From Kingdonia uniflora (lineage: Eukaryota; Streptophyta; Magnoliopsida; Ranunculales; Circaeasteraceae), in assembly GCA_014058105.1 (NCBI GenBank), contig JACGCM010001948.1, positions 4,464,001-4,528,000 of the forward strand: a stretch of DNA of 64,000 nucleotides. Reading direction: 5' to 3'. This document shows, piece by piece, positions 20,293 through 32,253 of this stretch. Within the stretch, counting starts at the first letter, position 1. Every line of letters starts with the position of its first letter. The notes under the pieces were generated by a model. It was not told where the DNA came from. It searched no databases and saw only the letters and a program-made list of their open reading frames with translations. Both the position numbers and the translations under genes were made by a program.

Positions 20293-21330
20293 GATGTGAC
20301 TGGGGAGTTCGGTGATTTCGATGCATTGGAGCTCGTAATAAGTAATATGTGTTTGAGTAAATATAAGATCAGGGATCTTGAGAGGATAAACGAATGTGTT
20401 GTCTCGATCTGATTGAAATAACAATAAAGTATTCTATTTTAATCTTATTGTACGGATTTTGTGGGAGACAACTATATAATTTTAACTGTATTGATATCTT
20501 TGAATTTTGAATATTGATCTGTTTTAGGAAAGTTGTACGATCTTGGCAGGTTATTAAAGTAAGGTGATTGGTTGTTATACTTTGTTTGAGGAAGAGGTGC
20601 AAAATTATGTAATGGCAGATAACTGGGACAGAAGTGATGATGGTAGATGTTATCACAAAAGTCATGATGATGCTTTCAACCAAAAATACGTGTCTGTAGA
20701 GACAGTAGGGATGGCTGATGTATGTTAGAAGGAGTCATCGTATCACAAACTGAGGGAGAATATAAAAGTACGCCTCTCTCTCCCTCATAAATTATCTACA
20801 GTTTTAGAGAGAAAAAAAATTGTGTCAATCTTATTTCTAAGGAGAGGAATCGTTTGAGTGCTGAGTGTGATTTGAGAAAGAAATCTTCGTCAGGTGATAG
20901 GAAACTATCTGAGAAGCGACATGAGCGTTCATACTGGAAAAGACATCCGGGTAAAGTAGAGTATTGATATTCTTCAAGTACAGGTTGGTAATATAAAGCT
21001 CTATCCAGTTGATTTATTTAGTATTCTATATGATATTTGTAGTAATCTGTTTAATATGTATAGTAACCTGTTTGGCATGTATATATGATAATGTAGGGGT
21101 TTTAGGATGTTTGGATAAAAAAGGGAGGATATGAATTTAGGTATAAGAATAGACTGTTAGAAGGAGAAAATATGTATTTGGGGAAGGGGAAAATTTAAAA
21201 TAATTGATTTTGCATTTGTTTTTGGAATTTGTAAAATAGACGTGTTGACTGGGTAGAAGGTGGGTTTATTTTGTCTGTATGTACTGCAGAGAAAATGACA
21301 AAAAATATATTTCTATATATTGTAGATTTT
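20293..21330 (+). other. E3 antisense gene, degraded intron and basic-exon region
   Basis: Mostly AT-rich noncoding sequence. A basic piece around 20810-20950 may match the basic exon of E1. A TATA-like TATAAAAG occurs at about 20761. Nothing else is supported. Confidence 0.3.
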
Positions 21331-22169
21331 ATATGCGGTCTAAGCCTAGTATTCCCACCAGTAAATTTGTAGTATCGTCTAGTTCTGAGGAAACATCGTC
21401 GTTGGGGAGGGGGGGACGAGTGTAGTGTGATGGATAAAGTTGTAAACAGTGGTGAGAGAAGAATGGAGAGTGGGGAACCCAGTAGGGTTGAGGAGGTAAT
21501 AGAAAATGAGGATAGATTATAGAAGGGAAGAGTCCTCGTGATATACCCAGAGGGGGTAGATGTAGGGAAAAAGTATTTGAAATATAAAAAGAAATTGCAG
21601 GGAGAGTGGGGAAGTTATGTGGAAGAGTAAGGTTTATGGTTTAGGGACTTTATCCTTGGTAAAGGGGAAGAGGCTGTCTACTACCAAGTCCCATGCTTGG
21701 CGAAATGGAAGAAGGATAGAGGGATTGGTGTCTCTCATATTATAATGGGCTATGGCTATCGGGCCTAAGGGATGGGGTTTTGTGTTTCTTGAATCAGGTC
21801 GTATATGGACTGAGAATTCCCCTGACCTTCTTTCAGAAAGGGGTTATGAACGTGCTACAGTGTTGCCCTGGCCAGTTAAATGGGAATGTTTTTGAAATGA
21901 TGAGGGTATGTGAGGTACTGAATGAGAATGGAAGAAGGAAGGGACTGCGAAACAGTTCGAAGCTGAAGATGTAATAAAGTTTTATAAATGGAAATATGTA
22001 GAAGGTCGAAGTAGCGGTTACCTGTATAGTGATCCAGCTAGGCCAAAATTTGTTGATTTCAAATTTGTGGGTAGACCATGGAACGACCACCTTGTGTGGG
22101 TTGAGGGTGACTGTATGCAGGTTCCAGATGAACTGGCGCTCGAACTAAGCCATAGATATTATAATCTAG
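21330..22169 (+). pseudogene. E3 antisense gene, middle domain
   Basis: Fragments in shifting frames follow the order of E1 and E2: VLVIYPEGVDVGKKYLKY, FILGKGEEAVYYQVP, MNVLQCCPGQLNGNVFEM, VCEVLNEN, VIKFYKWKYVEGRSSGYLY, FKFVGRPWNDHLVWVEGD and VPDELALELS. The exon ends at a GTAAGT donor at 22170. Confidence 0.65.
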
Positions 22170-22250
22170 GTAAGTAATGTTGACCAGTCTTCAAATAAAC
22201 TATACTTGTCTTCGATCTGTTACTGAATGTTGTGTTCTTTATTTTGGCAG
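22170..22250 (+). other. Intron of the E3 antisense gene (81 bp)
   Basis: GTAAGT to TTTTGGCAG, with pyrimidine-rich sequence before the acceptor. The place corresponds to the introns of E1 (12405-12489) and E2 (5305-5213). Confidence 0.75.
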
Positions 22251-23440
22251 AGCCCAAGCCTTTATCCGTTCCAGACAAGACCAGCCTATTCGATTGTTTT
22301 GCTCAAGATCCTGATGAGCTAAAATAGTTACTCAATAAGTTGGGTATCCATAAAGATAAAAGGGTAGACTTTCAAGTTTTCAAGGTTCAGCAAGCTTAGG
22401 AAAAACGAGCTATGGCCGAGGTAAAAGCTGTCCTAATTATTGCTGATGTACTCAGTGTTCCTGCTCTTGTATCTCAGAAAACCAAGCGGAATGTTCGGCG
22501 GCCCGTGAGGCCAGCTCGACAGAGTGTCTCTGTCATCGGGGGGGCACGACACAAGAGATCGCAAAGTTTATATCTGGCTGTGTGGCTGAGAATCTTGAAG
22601 TTCCTTCTGTTAAGGTCGAGAAGTCCTTGCTGAAAAGAAAAAGGCATGAGAAAGAGGGTAGCGCCCAAACTAAACCTCACGCCTCAGCTAAGATGGCAGA
22701 GCTGGAGCTAAAATACTGCTCGATGGCTGTGATGGATCCGAAGCAGCTCGATGCAGAGTATTATGAACATACTTTTGCGGTACTTTTTTTTTTGAAGTCC
22801 TTAATTGTTTTTGTATTCGGACTTGAAAACTGTTGTGCTGATTTTGACTCTGTATGCTTGTACTGGCAGCTCTCAATGTCGCTGAAGGGGGCGCAAAAGT
22901 GTTTGGAATAGAAGAGCCTGGATTTCAAGGATCTTACAACGAGGCTCAAAGTTTAATCTGCTCGCTTGAAGAAGTTTGAAGACCAATCTACTCGTGTAAA
23001 GGAGCTCGAAGCAGAGCTCAAGCTGGAGAAGGAAAAGAGCTAAAAAGGTATGAGCGGCTACAAAGCTTGCTATTAAATACTCAGAGCTGGTATCCCATGA
23101 TGATGTGATGTCAAAATCAGTTAAGGCTCTGAAAGTGGAACAACATCACTTCATCCAATCCTACTATGATTTTGGATTGAGCCCAGCTGATGTAGAGCTA
23201 GGCCGGGTCAGAAGGTATAAGGAAATTGAGTTTCCTTCAGAGGCTCCAGAGGAGGTGATGGCGACGCTGGTGCTTCTCCTGAGAAGGTGTTGGTGTTTTT
23301 GCCAAAGAGTGCTGAACTAGTCTGAGCAGCTAAAAGAACATTAGATCCTTCTTCTGATCATGTTGATCAAAGCCATATGGTTGGGCAAACATTGAATCCT
23401 TCATCTGAGGTAGAGCTCAGTAGAAATTTCTAATCCATCT
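22251..23440 (+). pseudogene. E3 antisense gene, post-intron exons
   Basis: After the intron come KTSLFDCFAQDPDELK and LLNKLGIHKDKRVD, the counterpart of the RKES exon, then a basic linker. A possible intron runs from about 22769 (GTACTT) to 22869 (TACTGGCAG). Charged helical sequence follows (LEAELKLEKEKS) and YDFGLSPADVELGRVRRYK near 23160-23220, comparable to LISKGYSEDEVNAI of E1. Confidence 0.55.
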
Positions 23441-23581
23441 GTGGCATTCTTTTTTTGATTTGATATAGTTCGTGTGACACCGAAGTGATAGTACTCTGTA
23501 TCTATTAAATTTTGAGTGATGATTTGAAACATATTTGTTTTGGATGTTTGTATTATAATAACATATTTGTACTCTGTGTAG
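23441..23581 (+). other. Probable intron of the E3 antisense gene
   Basis: AT-rich stretch ending in ACTCTGTGTAG, the counterpart of the acceptors before the short coiled-coil exon in E1 (13623) and E4 (48878). The donor is not clear. Confidence 0.35.
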
Positions 23582-26146
23582 GATATAGAGTGACTATGAA
23601 AAATAAAATCTGAACTGGAGAGGTCATTGAGTAGAGCGAGGGACTCCGTGGCTCGTATTCAACAAGTACTTAATAAAAACTAAATATGAGAGAAGGAATT
23701 TTAAGTTAAATTCAGAGAAATTTTTTAAAGAGCTATATGATCTTCAATGTAGATATGTTAAGATAAAAATATAAAGGGATGAGGTGTTCAGGAAGGAGGA
23801 TGAAAGGTGGTCATTAGTTCGAAAACCAAAAGAGTTAACTTGCTTTAACGACCCGAGTGATTAGGCTAGGTTTCAAAGTATGTTAATAACTCTGACATTA
23901 TATTTTGAGGTCGAATTAGATAGTAAACGAGGGTTAAATGAAGCTTATGTAGAGCTTTTGAAGGAGAGGGGTGTTGTTTCTGCTCGAACTGGTGTGTCTG
24001 TTGTATGAGGTGATATAAAACCTTTATATGATGCGTTTGGCTTTATGTAGAATCAGAGGGCTATGAGAATTTATTTTTCAGGATAAGGAAAGAGCAAATA
24101 GAGGTTCAAAAGTGATTAGAGGTTGAATTAAAGGGGTTAAATGATATGTTATGGCAATACGTGGAGCAAAAAATGTCTTTAGCAACGCGGTTGTTGAATG
24201 AAGTGGCTGTTCGAATGAAGGTAGAAGCAGATTTGAGGGCTTTAGGTGTATTGCAGAAAGACACGCGTAAGCAGCTGCATAAAGTGCAAATGACATTGAA
24301 GGATCATCTATATCCGTCTCGAGTAAAGGTCACTAATCGAATAGAACATGAGCGTCATATAAATGTTGAAACTCGAATATAGGATAGATAACGCATATAG
24401 GATATATAACGAATTTAGGAAGTTCGTGACGGGGTGTGGGAAGGATTTTGATGTTGAAACTCCAATGCTGAGAATATGTGGTTTACCGAAGGTGATAGAG
24501 AAATTGATGGTGACAAACCTCTTCCGAGGTCGAGGGAACTATCATCAGAAGAGGGTGAGGAGGAGGTCAAAAGCCTGATACCCTGATCGCGGTGTAAACA
24601 ACGTCTGCAGGAGGTGGTGACCTTTACCACTTCAAAAGATGTGCAAGTATCAAAAAGAAAGAGTTCGAGATATAAAGGGGCAGTCTTCTCATTCCTTGAA
24701 GAATCGAAAATAGGGTATTCGGGGTTATCTTTACCATCCCTGCATATGTGCTAGATTTTTGTATACAGTTATTGATGATAAATGAAATTTGTTTTCTGTG
24801 ATAATGAATGAAACAATATATCAATATTACTCAGATACCATGTTCTTGTTTTAAATTTGTTAATTGTGAGATGTAATCTGTTGGTACAATCGAATTGTTT
24901 ATAAATATAAACTATGATGACAGGTGGAATGGGTAGATGTTCAAAATTAGTGTGACACTTTACGCACCCATAACGAACAACTGATCGCTGAGCTAAGTTC
25001 AAGTCAAGTCACACTAAAAAATGTTACTGAATTAGTAGAAAGAACGAAGGTGGAAGTGGTGAAAGAGAGAGACGTTGGAGCTCAATTGTCTGAGGATCTA
25101 CTAAAGATAAAGGTGGATCTAGCCAATGAATTGGGAAAAATAGAGGAGCTAAGGGAAATTATAAGAAAGAAAGAGGTAGAATTAATAGGTAGCTCGAGGC
25201 AAGCGAGTCAGCAGGGAACGGAGTTGACATTAGCTCGAGTTTAAATTTCAGAACTACTGGCAGACTTAGAGGAGGAACGTAAGAATGTAAAAGCATACAA
25301 TTCCAAGTGAATGTGGTCAAAGCGGAGGCAGCTCAGATGCGAGCGCGAGCTTTTAGGTATGAAGTGTTGTGGCTAGTCGTTGATGTTCTAATAAAGATGA
25401 TGGAGGAGGCTCGTAATAGACAGAACGAAAATATAAATGCTGCTTGGAATGAAGTAGTCACTTTAGAGTATACCATTCAAGGATTGAAGTTAAATGCCTT
25501 AGAGCACCTGGATAAAAATACAAAACTGTGGGATGCGAACACGAAGTTAGATGCTGACCTACTTCAGGCGAAGATACGTCTTGATGAGAAAAGGGTGAAA
25601 TGGGAGGGTCGTGAGGCAGAACTTGATGGGTCAATATCTCTGATCTATCATATGGATGAGTTCATGACAGTGCTAGAATCTTTGAATTCTTCTGTGCTGG
25701 ATGAGAAACGTCGAGTAAAGCAACAGTGAGAGCATTTGAAGACTACGCTGTAGAAAGCTCAAACTAAACTCAACGAGCTTATTCTGCCTAGGCAGATAAA
25801 TACTGAAATAGATGGTGAGCATGAGAGAGATATGACAGCAGTAATTTCATTCTTCACGCTAGAGTTCCAGAGATTGGAAAAAGAAAGTGAATTGGTCCAT
25901 GACATTATCGTTGGAAAAAGTGCACAATGCGATATGAAGGCGATACGGTGTGAGTATCTAGGTCTCATGGTAGCCAAAATTCGGGTTCTGATACAACGTA
26001 TGGTAGAGATGGAAAAAAGATCGTTACTGGAAGAATGTCAGAGTTTATGCGTCGACGGCTGTATGCAGGTTGTGTACTTGACATCGCGGGACCTTCCAAT
26101 AGAGGTGACAACTCGAGTGATAACTATAACGAGGAGTAATAATTGA
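23582..26146 (+). pseudogene. E3 antisense gene, coiled-coil exons and C-terminal domain
   Basis: Fragments with heptad-like E/K/L spacing: VEQKMSLATRLLNEVAVRMK, EDLLKIKVDLANELGKIEEL, NTKLDADLLQAKIRLDEKR. The C-terminal domain is well kept from 25790: MTAVISFFTLEFQRLEKESE, AQCDMKAIRCEYLGLMVAKI, ending at 26146. Interrupting noncoding stretches near 24600-24940 are probably introns or decay. C-terminal motifs QCDM and EYL match E4. Confidence 0.65.
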
Positions 26147-26309
26147 GTTGATACGCTATGTATACTAACACGTATATTGTATAAAAATAGGAATGTCTAG
26201 AATGATGATTTATAATAACCTTTTGTTATATCAATGATGCTGTATTAGTCGAACATCTGTTGTATAGGATGGTTCCCAGAGGTTATCGATCATAGAGGGA
26301 CATAGGTGG
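26147..26309. other. E3 spacer start
   Basis: Noncoding stretch between the antisense-gene stop and the 44-bp array. A related half-unit (TGATCGGTCTGGCC) begins near 26311. Confidence 0.45.
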
Positions 26310-26310
26310 C

Positions 26311-26527
26311 TGATCGGTCTGGCCTAAGTAACAAGCGGTCTGTAATGTAATAGATGATTAGTTTGGATGAAGCAACAAACGATCTGTAATATAATAGAAG
26401 ATCAGTTTGGCCAATGCAACAAATGATCTGTAATGTAATAGAAGATCAGTTTTGCCAGAGCAACAAATGATCTGTAATTTAACAGATGATCAGTTTGGCC
26501 GAAGCAACAAACGATCTGTAACCTGTA
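26311..26527. repeat. 44-bp tandem array (E3 spacer)
   Basis: The word ACAAACGATCTGTAAT or close variants starts at 26331, 26375, 26419, 26463 and 26507, an exact 44-bp period. Each unit also has GATCAGTTTGGCC. The array occupies the same place in E3 (between integrase and antisense gene) as the unrelated 160-bp array in E1. Confidence 0.92.
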
Positions 26528-26573
26528 TATAGAAGTACTTGTTGGATATATTAGAAAAGTACTATAGTGTAGG

Positions 26574-26720
26574 GCAATCGAACATAAGTATTTCATTGGT
26601 ATAAGATTAACGTACAATGAATGTATTAGATAGAGTACTGTATGAAATAGTAGAATGTACTCAGATGTACTTGGATCGAACATAAGTCTTTCATTGATGT
26701 AAGATCGTCATACAAGATGA
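26574..26720. repeat. 98-bp imperfect direct duplication
   Basis: ATCGAACATAAGTATTTCATT at 26577 recurs as ATCGAACATAAGTCTTTCATT near 26674, each followed by a similar GTAAGAT...CATACAA stretch. It lies beside the 44-bp array, so this spacer has been rearranged more than once. Confidence 0.7.
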
Positions 26721-26729
26721 TAGATTGAT

Positions 26730-28090
26730 TTGTAGAAAAGTATACTGTGATGGATGTTTATCGGCGATACAATTTCAATCTCCTCGTTTTCCAAGGATTG
26801 GGGATTCGATCTCCATGTTCAGTGGCGAGATCGTAAGAACCAAGGCCGTTTATTCTGACAATAACAAAAGGACCTTCCTAATTTTTAGACAGTTTCCCAG
26901 TGCTTGCTTCTTTTCTATGTTTGGGAATTTTTTACAGTACGAGGTCCTTAATTTTGAACTCTCTGTAACGAACGTGCTTATTATAAGATTGGGCTAGAGC
27001 TTGGTGGTATCTTCCCAAATTCCTGATTGCTCTATCTCTAGTTTCCTTGATCCAATTCATGTTATATGCCAATTGGTACTCATTTTCTTCATCCGTCATG
27101 GTATGGTCGCGTATTGTGTGATGATATAGAGTGGGGATGATTGCTTATGTGCCATATGCTAGTATGAATGGTGTACATCCAGTTGATACCCGAGGTGTTA
27201 TGCGATATGCCCACAGAACATGTGTGGTTGTTCCTGAACCCAATTTCCCTTCTTCCTTGTCAAATACTTTTTGATCCCATCCACTATTGTTTGATTAGTG
27301 ATTTCTGCCTGGCCATTTCCTTGAAGGTAATATAGATTTGAAGGGGAGTTGATGATATTGTGTTGATTAAGGAACTCAATGCCTCTGGAGCCAACTAACT
27401 AAGGTCCATTGTCGATTCTGATGAGATGGGGGTAACTGAACCGGATGATGATAGTTTCCCAGATGAATTTAATGACTTCATCTTCGCGTGTGCGGCATAG
27501 AGGGATTGCTTTTACCCATTTTTGTAAAGTAATCCGTTACTACTAGGAGGTGTTTCTTTTTTCCCAGTGTCGTGGGGAATTCTCCTACGAGGTCGAGGGC
27601 CCATCTTTTAAATGGCCAAACAACGTTACTGGAATGGAGTTCCAAGGCTGGAGCTCGAATTTGAGAGCCATGTTTTTGGCAGGCATCACACTTGCTTGTG
27701 AGTTTAATGGCTTAAGCTTTCATCTTGGGCCAAAAGACTCCTTGAATAAGAGCTCGATATACGAGAGATCGTTCTGCTGCATGGGAACCACAAGTCCCCT
27801 CATAGAGTTCGTGAAGGAACTTCTGAGCCTCTTTGTTCGGTAAACATTCGAGGTACGGTCCTGTGACCAAAATTTTGTAAAAGAGACCGCTGTCCACGAT
27901 GTACTACTTAGCATTATCAAGTACGCGTCTCTTCTCTGTGGGGTCTTTAGGGAGTTCGCCATCAAATGTGTTTTTAGTCCTAATATACTTGAGGTAAGGT
28001 TGTCTCCAATCGTCCTCGTCTTCTTCAACGCCCCCAATATTGATAAAATTCGAGCATTTGATGTTAATGTTGGGGGTGGATGATACTTCA
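26730..28090 (-). pseudogene. pol: E3 integrase
   Basis: The linker DWRQPYLKYIRTKNTFDGEL is followed by the zinc-binding HELYEGTCGSHAAERSL and KCDACQKHG (H, H, C, C present). RWALDLVGEFPTTLGKKKHL has the first Asp and TDYFTK follows. After a frameshift near 27520 come FIWETIIIRFSYPHLIRIDN with the second Asp and NLYYLQGNGQAEITNQTIVD with the Glu. The C-terminal part is decayed. The zinc part is in good condition (27897-27712 open). Confidence 0.88.
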
Positions 28091-28490
28091 ATCTTTAGAT
28101 AATGCATTTTTTTACCAAGTATTCCTACCAGGTACGTGAGAGTGTCCGAATGTCAATTTTCTCCACATAGTAAATGGTCGATAGTAATTCTTTTAAATCT
28201 GCTCATTCTGTCGGCTACTGCTGCCGCGTAGTCAGCCATTTTTCCGTTCTTCTAATACTTTTTCGTGTAATGGCTCACAATGAGTAATAAGTCTGTGTAG
28301 ACAAATAATTTAGAAACTCCAATCTTTAGAGCCATATATAGACCGCGAATCATTGCTTCATACTCGGCTTTATTGTTGGCTGCTTTGAAATTGAGCCTGA
28401 CTACTTTCTTAATCATGTCATTGGAAGGTGATATAAGTACGATTTTGATACCTGACCCTGTAGGTCCGAATGATCCATCAGTTAAAAAAC
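28091..28490 (-). pseudogene. pol: E3 second (archaeal-type) RNase H
   Basis: This domain follows the normal RNase H in Tat elements and is unusual among plant Ty3/gypsy elements. Visible are SDGSFGPTGSGIKIVLISPS with the first Asp, AANNKAEYEAMIRGLYMALK with the Glu, and FVYTDLLLIVSHY with the next Asp. It then joins the integrase linker. It is broken by stops near 28255 and by a lost base. Confidence 0.8.
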
Positions 28491-30050
28491 GTCATCCCTT
28501 TTAAGTTATCTAGTCTGACTTTTCTCTGAAGTGTTCCTCACTGTTATCCGTACTGTCTTCTTCCCAGTCAGGATCTTATACTGGGAAATCGATGAGGAAA
28601 TCTGCTACTGCTTGACCCTTTTCAAAGTGTCGTGGTTCAAAACGGATGTCGTGTTCGCCAAGAGTGACCGACCATGTTTATATTCGTCTGGACTTTTCCC
28701 GTTTGGATAAAATCTCTTGTAAAGGGTAATTTGTTACCACTCGAACCGAGTGTGCTTGAAAATACTGTCTTAATTTTTACGATGTGTATACGAGAGCTAA
28801 GAACAATTTCTCGATCTTGGTGTACCGGGACTCTACAGGAGTGAGAATCTTACTGATAAAATAAACAAGTTTTTTTGTTTTCCTATCAAGTCGAATGAGG
28901 ACAGAATTTAGTGATTCATCGGTAACTACAAGATATATTATAAGTTCTTTCCCTTCGTGTGGTGTACTCATCATTGGAGGTGATCCTAAGTAAAGTTTGA
29001 GCTCCTGAAATGCTGCTTTACACTCTGCTGTCCACTCGATCTCAAGATCCTTTTTAGATTTATGTTTTGTTGTCCCTTCACGTAAAAGGTTAAACAACCG
29101 TCGATATCGATATGACGATTTCGAAACAAAACGATTTATCGCAGCAATCTTGCCTACTAACTTCTGTACGTCTTTCTTCGTTTTTGGCGAAGGCATAGAT
29201 AGTAAAGCACAAATACGATATGGACCAGCTTCTATACCTCTCTTACTGATTAAGTATCCTAAGAATTTTCCTGACTGAACCCCGAGCTGGCACTTTTTAG
29301 GGGTGAGCCTCATCTTGTAAGAACAGAAAATTTTGAATGTAGTACGCAAGTCTGTAATATGGTTATCCTTTTTAAGGGTCTTACGCAATTTATCATCAAT
29401 GTAGGCCTCCATCATTTTTCCGAGGTGATCTTTGAACATTTGTGTTATCAACCGTTGATAAGTGGCTCCGGTATTCTTGAGACTGAAAGGCATGACCTTA
29501 TAATAGTATAAGCCATGTTATCTAATGAAAGCTATTTTCTCTTGGTCATCAGGTAGCATATGTATTTGATTGTATCCTGATGTGGCATCCATCATGGATA
29601 GGAGTTCGTGTCTTACAGTAGAATCGAGCAGATGGTTTATAATAGGAAGTGGAAAACTATCTTTTGGAGTATGTTTGTTGAGGTCCGTGAAATCCACGCA
29701 CACCCTGATTTTGCCGTTCTTCATTGGGATAGCCACAATGTTTGAAATCCATTTTGGATAATTGGCCTTTCTAATAAAGCCAACTTCAATGAGTTTGTCG
29801 ATCTCTTTATTTACTTCTTCTTGGAGTCTCGGTCCTAAAGTCCTCTACTTTTGCTTGACAGCTTCGGCTTTATCCTTTATATTGAGCTTATGGCAAGCTA
29901 GATTGGGATCGATACCCGGTATTTCACGAAATGTCCAAGCGAATATATCACTATTGTCTTTAAGGAACTGATTGAGGATATCTTGTTTTGTTGCTGGCAG
30001 AAGAGTGCCAATGTATGTTCTTCACTTTTCGCCACTGATTTTGACGTACT
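28491..30050 (-). pseudogene. pol: E3 reverse transcriptase and RNase H
   Basis: RT begins with SDIFAWTFREIPGIDPNLA, then VGFIRKANYPKWISNIVAIP, RVCVDFTDLNKHTPKDSFPL, MMDATSGYNQI, a stop near 29518, MPFSLKNTGATYQRLI and AYIDD with both catalytic Asp. The thumb and connection follow (FLGYLISKRGIEAGPYRI, FNLLREG). RNase H begins LIIYLVVTDESLNSVL and runs into a degraded end. One frame is open over 28777-29493 (238 codons). Confidence 0.9.
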
Positions 30051-30189
30051 ATGTTATTTATGCGTTTGGCAGATTATTTTCTGTAGAGTGTACTATATAG
30101 TTTTCTGTAACTTTTCATGTTGTTCTCTGTAATTTCTATGTAAGCTGTAGCTCTGAGGATTCTGGAATGATGACGGTAGAATTTTTACA

Positions 30190-30660
30190 TGCTCGAGCGA
30201 GCTTCTAACTTCCTTTGATCTCGTATATGCTACCATTCCACTCAAATCGCAGTACCAAATAATAGGTGGATGGGCTCGTATAGTCTAACCAGCAGCATCC
30301 CATTATACCCAAATAATGGGATTTCTTATTGATAACATAAAAGATAGCATCGAGTGTTACAGGTCTTGCTGTGATAGGAAGTATGATTTTTTCTACGCGT
30401 TCTTCTTTAGATCCGTTTAATCTACAAATATAAATGTCACTGGGCTGTAATTTGTCGACCATCCCCATCTGATCAATCATGCTTTGAAAAAGTAATTCAA
30501 TGGTACTCCCAGTATCTATCATTATCGCGTAAAGCACCATGTTTCGTATTTATAGCATGATCACCAAAACATCATGGTGAGGATAGTTGATGTGACGAAC
30601 ATCGCAGTCGTCAAAAGAAATTCTTGTTCATTGAGGGATGGAAACGAGAAGTAAATGAGC
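30190..30660 (-). pseudogene. pol: E3 aspartic protease
   Basis: MIDTGSTIELLFQSMIDQMG keeps the DTGS active site, followed by KIILPITARPVTLDAIFYVI and HYLGIMGCCW. The upstream flank has stops. It is the more complete protease of the window, with the one in E4. Confidence 0.85.
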
Positions 30661-30802
30661 TTATTTGTCCTTCATGGATAGGTCATAACATTGGTTGACC
30701 TGGCTTTTCTTAGTTATGTTTGATTGGTTGACAATTTGAGTCTCAACGAAGTCATAGAGCGACATATGGTATAAGTGTTTCTCTCCTTCCAACTCTTCGG
30801 TT
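30661..30802 (-). pseudogene. gag: E3 gag, C-terminal piece behind LINE-B
   Basis: The frame TEELEGEKHLYHMSLYDFVE continues the gag that was cut at 35830 by LINE-B; the LINE target duplication encodes TEEL on both sides. Downstream come the linker to protease and stops. Confidence 0.7.
30789..30802. repeat. LINE-B target-site duplication, 3' copy
   Basis: CCAACTCTTCGGTT here compares with CCAGTTCTTCGGTT at 35830-35843, 12 of 14 identical. Length and imperfect match suit an old LINE insertion. Confidence 0.75.
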
Positions 30803-30907
30803 TTTTTTTTTTGGAACAAATTTGGGATTTTATTAAAGATGCAAGTCATATGTACAAGTGGTGGACTTAATGCCGAGCCACTAAATTTATTGCCTAAGAG
30901 TTTCCAT

Positions 30908-31384
30908 TCATAGTTTATCCATGAAGTAAGAAGCGCGGATATTTCGTGGAAGAGTAGCCGCCATCAAGAAGAGGGTAGACTGTTGGGAGCTGCCAAGCTT
31001 TGAGAGCCCATCAGCTGTGATATTTCCTTCCCTGTAGGTGTGTGTCATGCGAATATGAAGTCCCCATCCTAGTTGAGTAATAATATTCCAAGTTGCTCTA
31101 TGCTTTGCTGGGTATATGTTCGTACAACTATACCAGTTTAAAAGGATTTCTGCGTCAACCTCAACGATAAGTGGTAGCCATCCTTGTTGTTTACACTGCA
31201 AAAAACCGTAAAGTAATGCGTACATTTCAGCTGCTATATTTGTGCCTTGACCCAGTGTAATGCTGTAACCGAGTAACATATCACCATGATGGTTGTGAAT
31301 AATCCCTCCTACACCACTCAAGCCGGAAAGGAGTATAGAACCGTCACTATTCAGTTTGAATAAACCCAGAGGAGGGGAGTTCAT
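30908..31384 (-). pseudogene. LINE-B RNase H domain
   Basis: A plant-type RNase H at the C end of ORF2, which removes RNA from the hybrid. LNSDGSILLSGLSGVGGIIH has the first Asp, NIAAEMYALLYG the Glu, IVEVDAEILLNWY the second Asp, and YREGNITADGLSKLG the last Asp. The frame is open for 158 codons but is one base out from the preceding zinc region. Confidence 0.88.
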
Positions 31385-32253
31385 CGAACCAAAATAGGTT
31401 GTTTGGTGCGCAATGGGTGCCTTACCATTCTTAGCACCTGTAGAGAGATGAGATCGCTAAAGTTGCAATGTCTCTTTACTTTGGCTTTGGACATACTCTC
31501 GAGTACATCATTGTTGATAGTACGAATGATGTTTGAGGTAGACATGTGCCGCTCCTCGTATTTATGAGCACATCGTTCCTTCCATATTTCCCATACTATA
31601 AGAGCAGGCAGCACTCCTCTAACGATACCCATCTAAGTGCTAGAGTCTGCCGCCTAAAACCATAGCCCTTGCCGAGTCCACCAACTATCGCTTACCTCTT
31701 GCCGAACACCACACACGTTGCCAAAGTGCTCCCAAACCGTCACAGTAGTTTCTCCCTGAATGAGCAAATGGTTTAGTGTTTCTGTTGCGCTATGATTGCA
31801 ACAGCAACACCGTGATGTGAGAGGGATTCTACGTTGAATAAAAGCATCTACAATGATGATATCCTTCCATGCTTTCCAGCTGAAGATTTAAATTTTAGTG
31901 GGTAAGGTGTGGTGCCAAATCCATTTCATACGGCTGTGGCTGTTTTCCTCGCTGCGCCAAAAATTCCAGGCAGATTTTACAGTAAAGTTTCCTGTATCGG
32001 ATGGCCCCCAAAGTGGTGCATCTTCCTCGTCGCTTAGGAAGAACTTGAGGGGTAGTGTTTGCTTCAAATTGGACGGTATTTCATGCTCTAACATCGACCA
32101 GTTCCAGTTGCTGTTGTTTACTATAATCACTTTCACTTTGATATGTTGCGTGCATTCAAAGTTGAGCACATCAGCGAACCGGCCCTCCCCTGTCCAGTTG
32201 TCGAACCAAAAACTCATGTCCCCTTTTACCGAGAGACCAGTTTGTGTTGGCAT
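31385..32253 (-). pseudogene. LINE-B ORF2, region between RT and RNase H
   Basis: A frame shifted by one from RT near 32240 encodes FWFDNWTGEGRFADVLNFE, APLWGPSDTGNFTVKSAWNF and the Cys/His region (SRCCCCNHSATETLNHLL), the zinc-binding module usual before RNase H in plant LINEs. Stops at about 31888 and 31636 break it. Confidence 0.82.
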
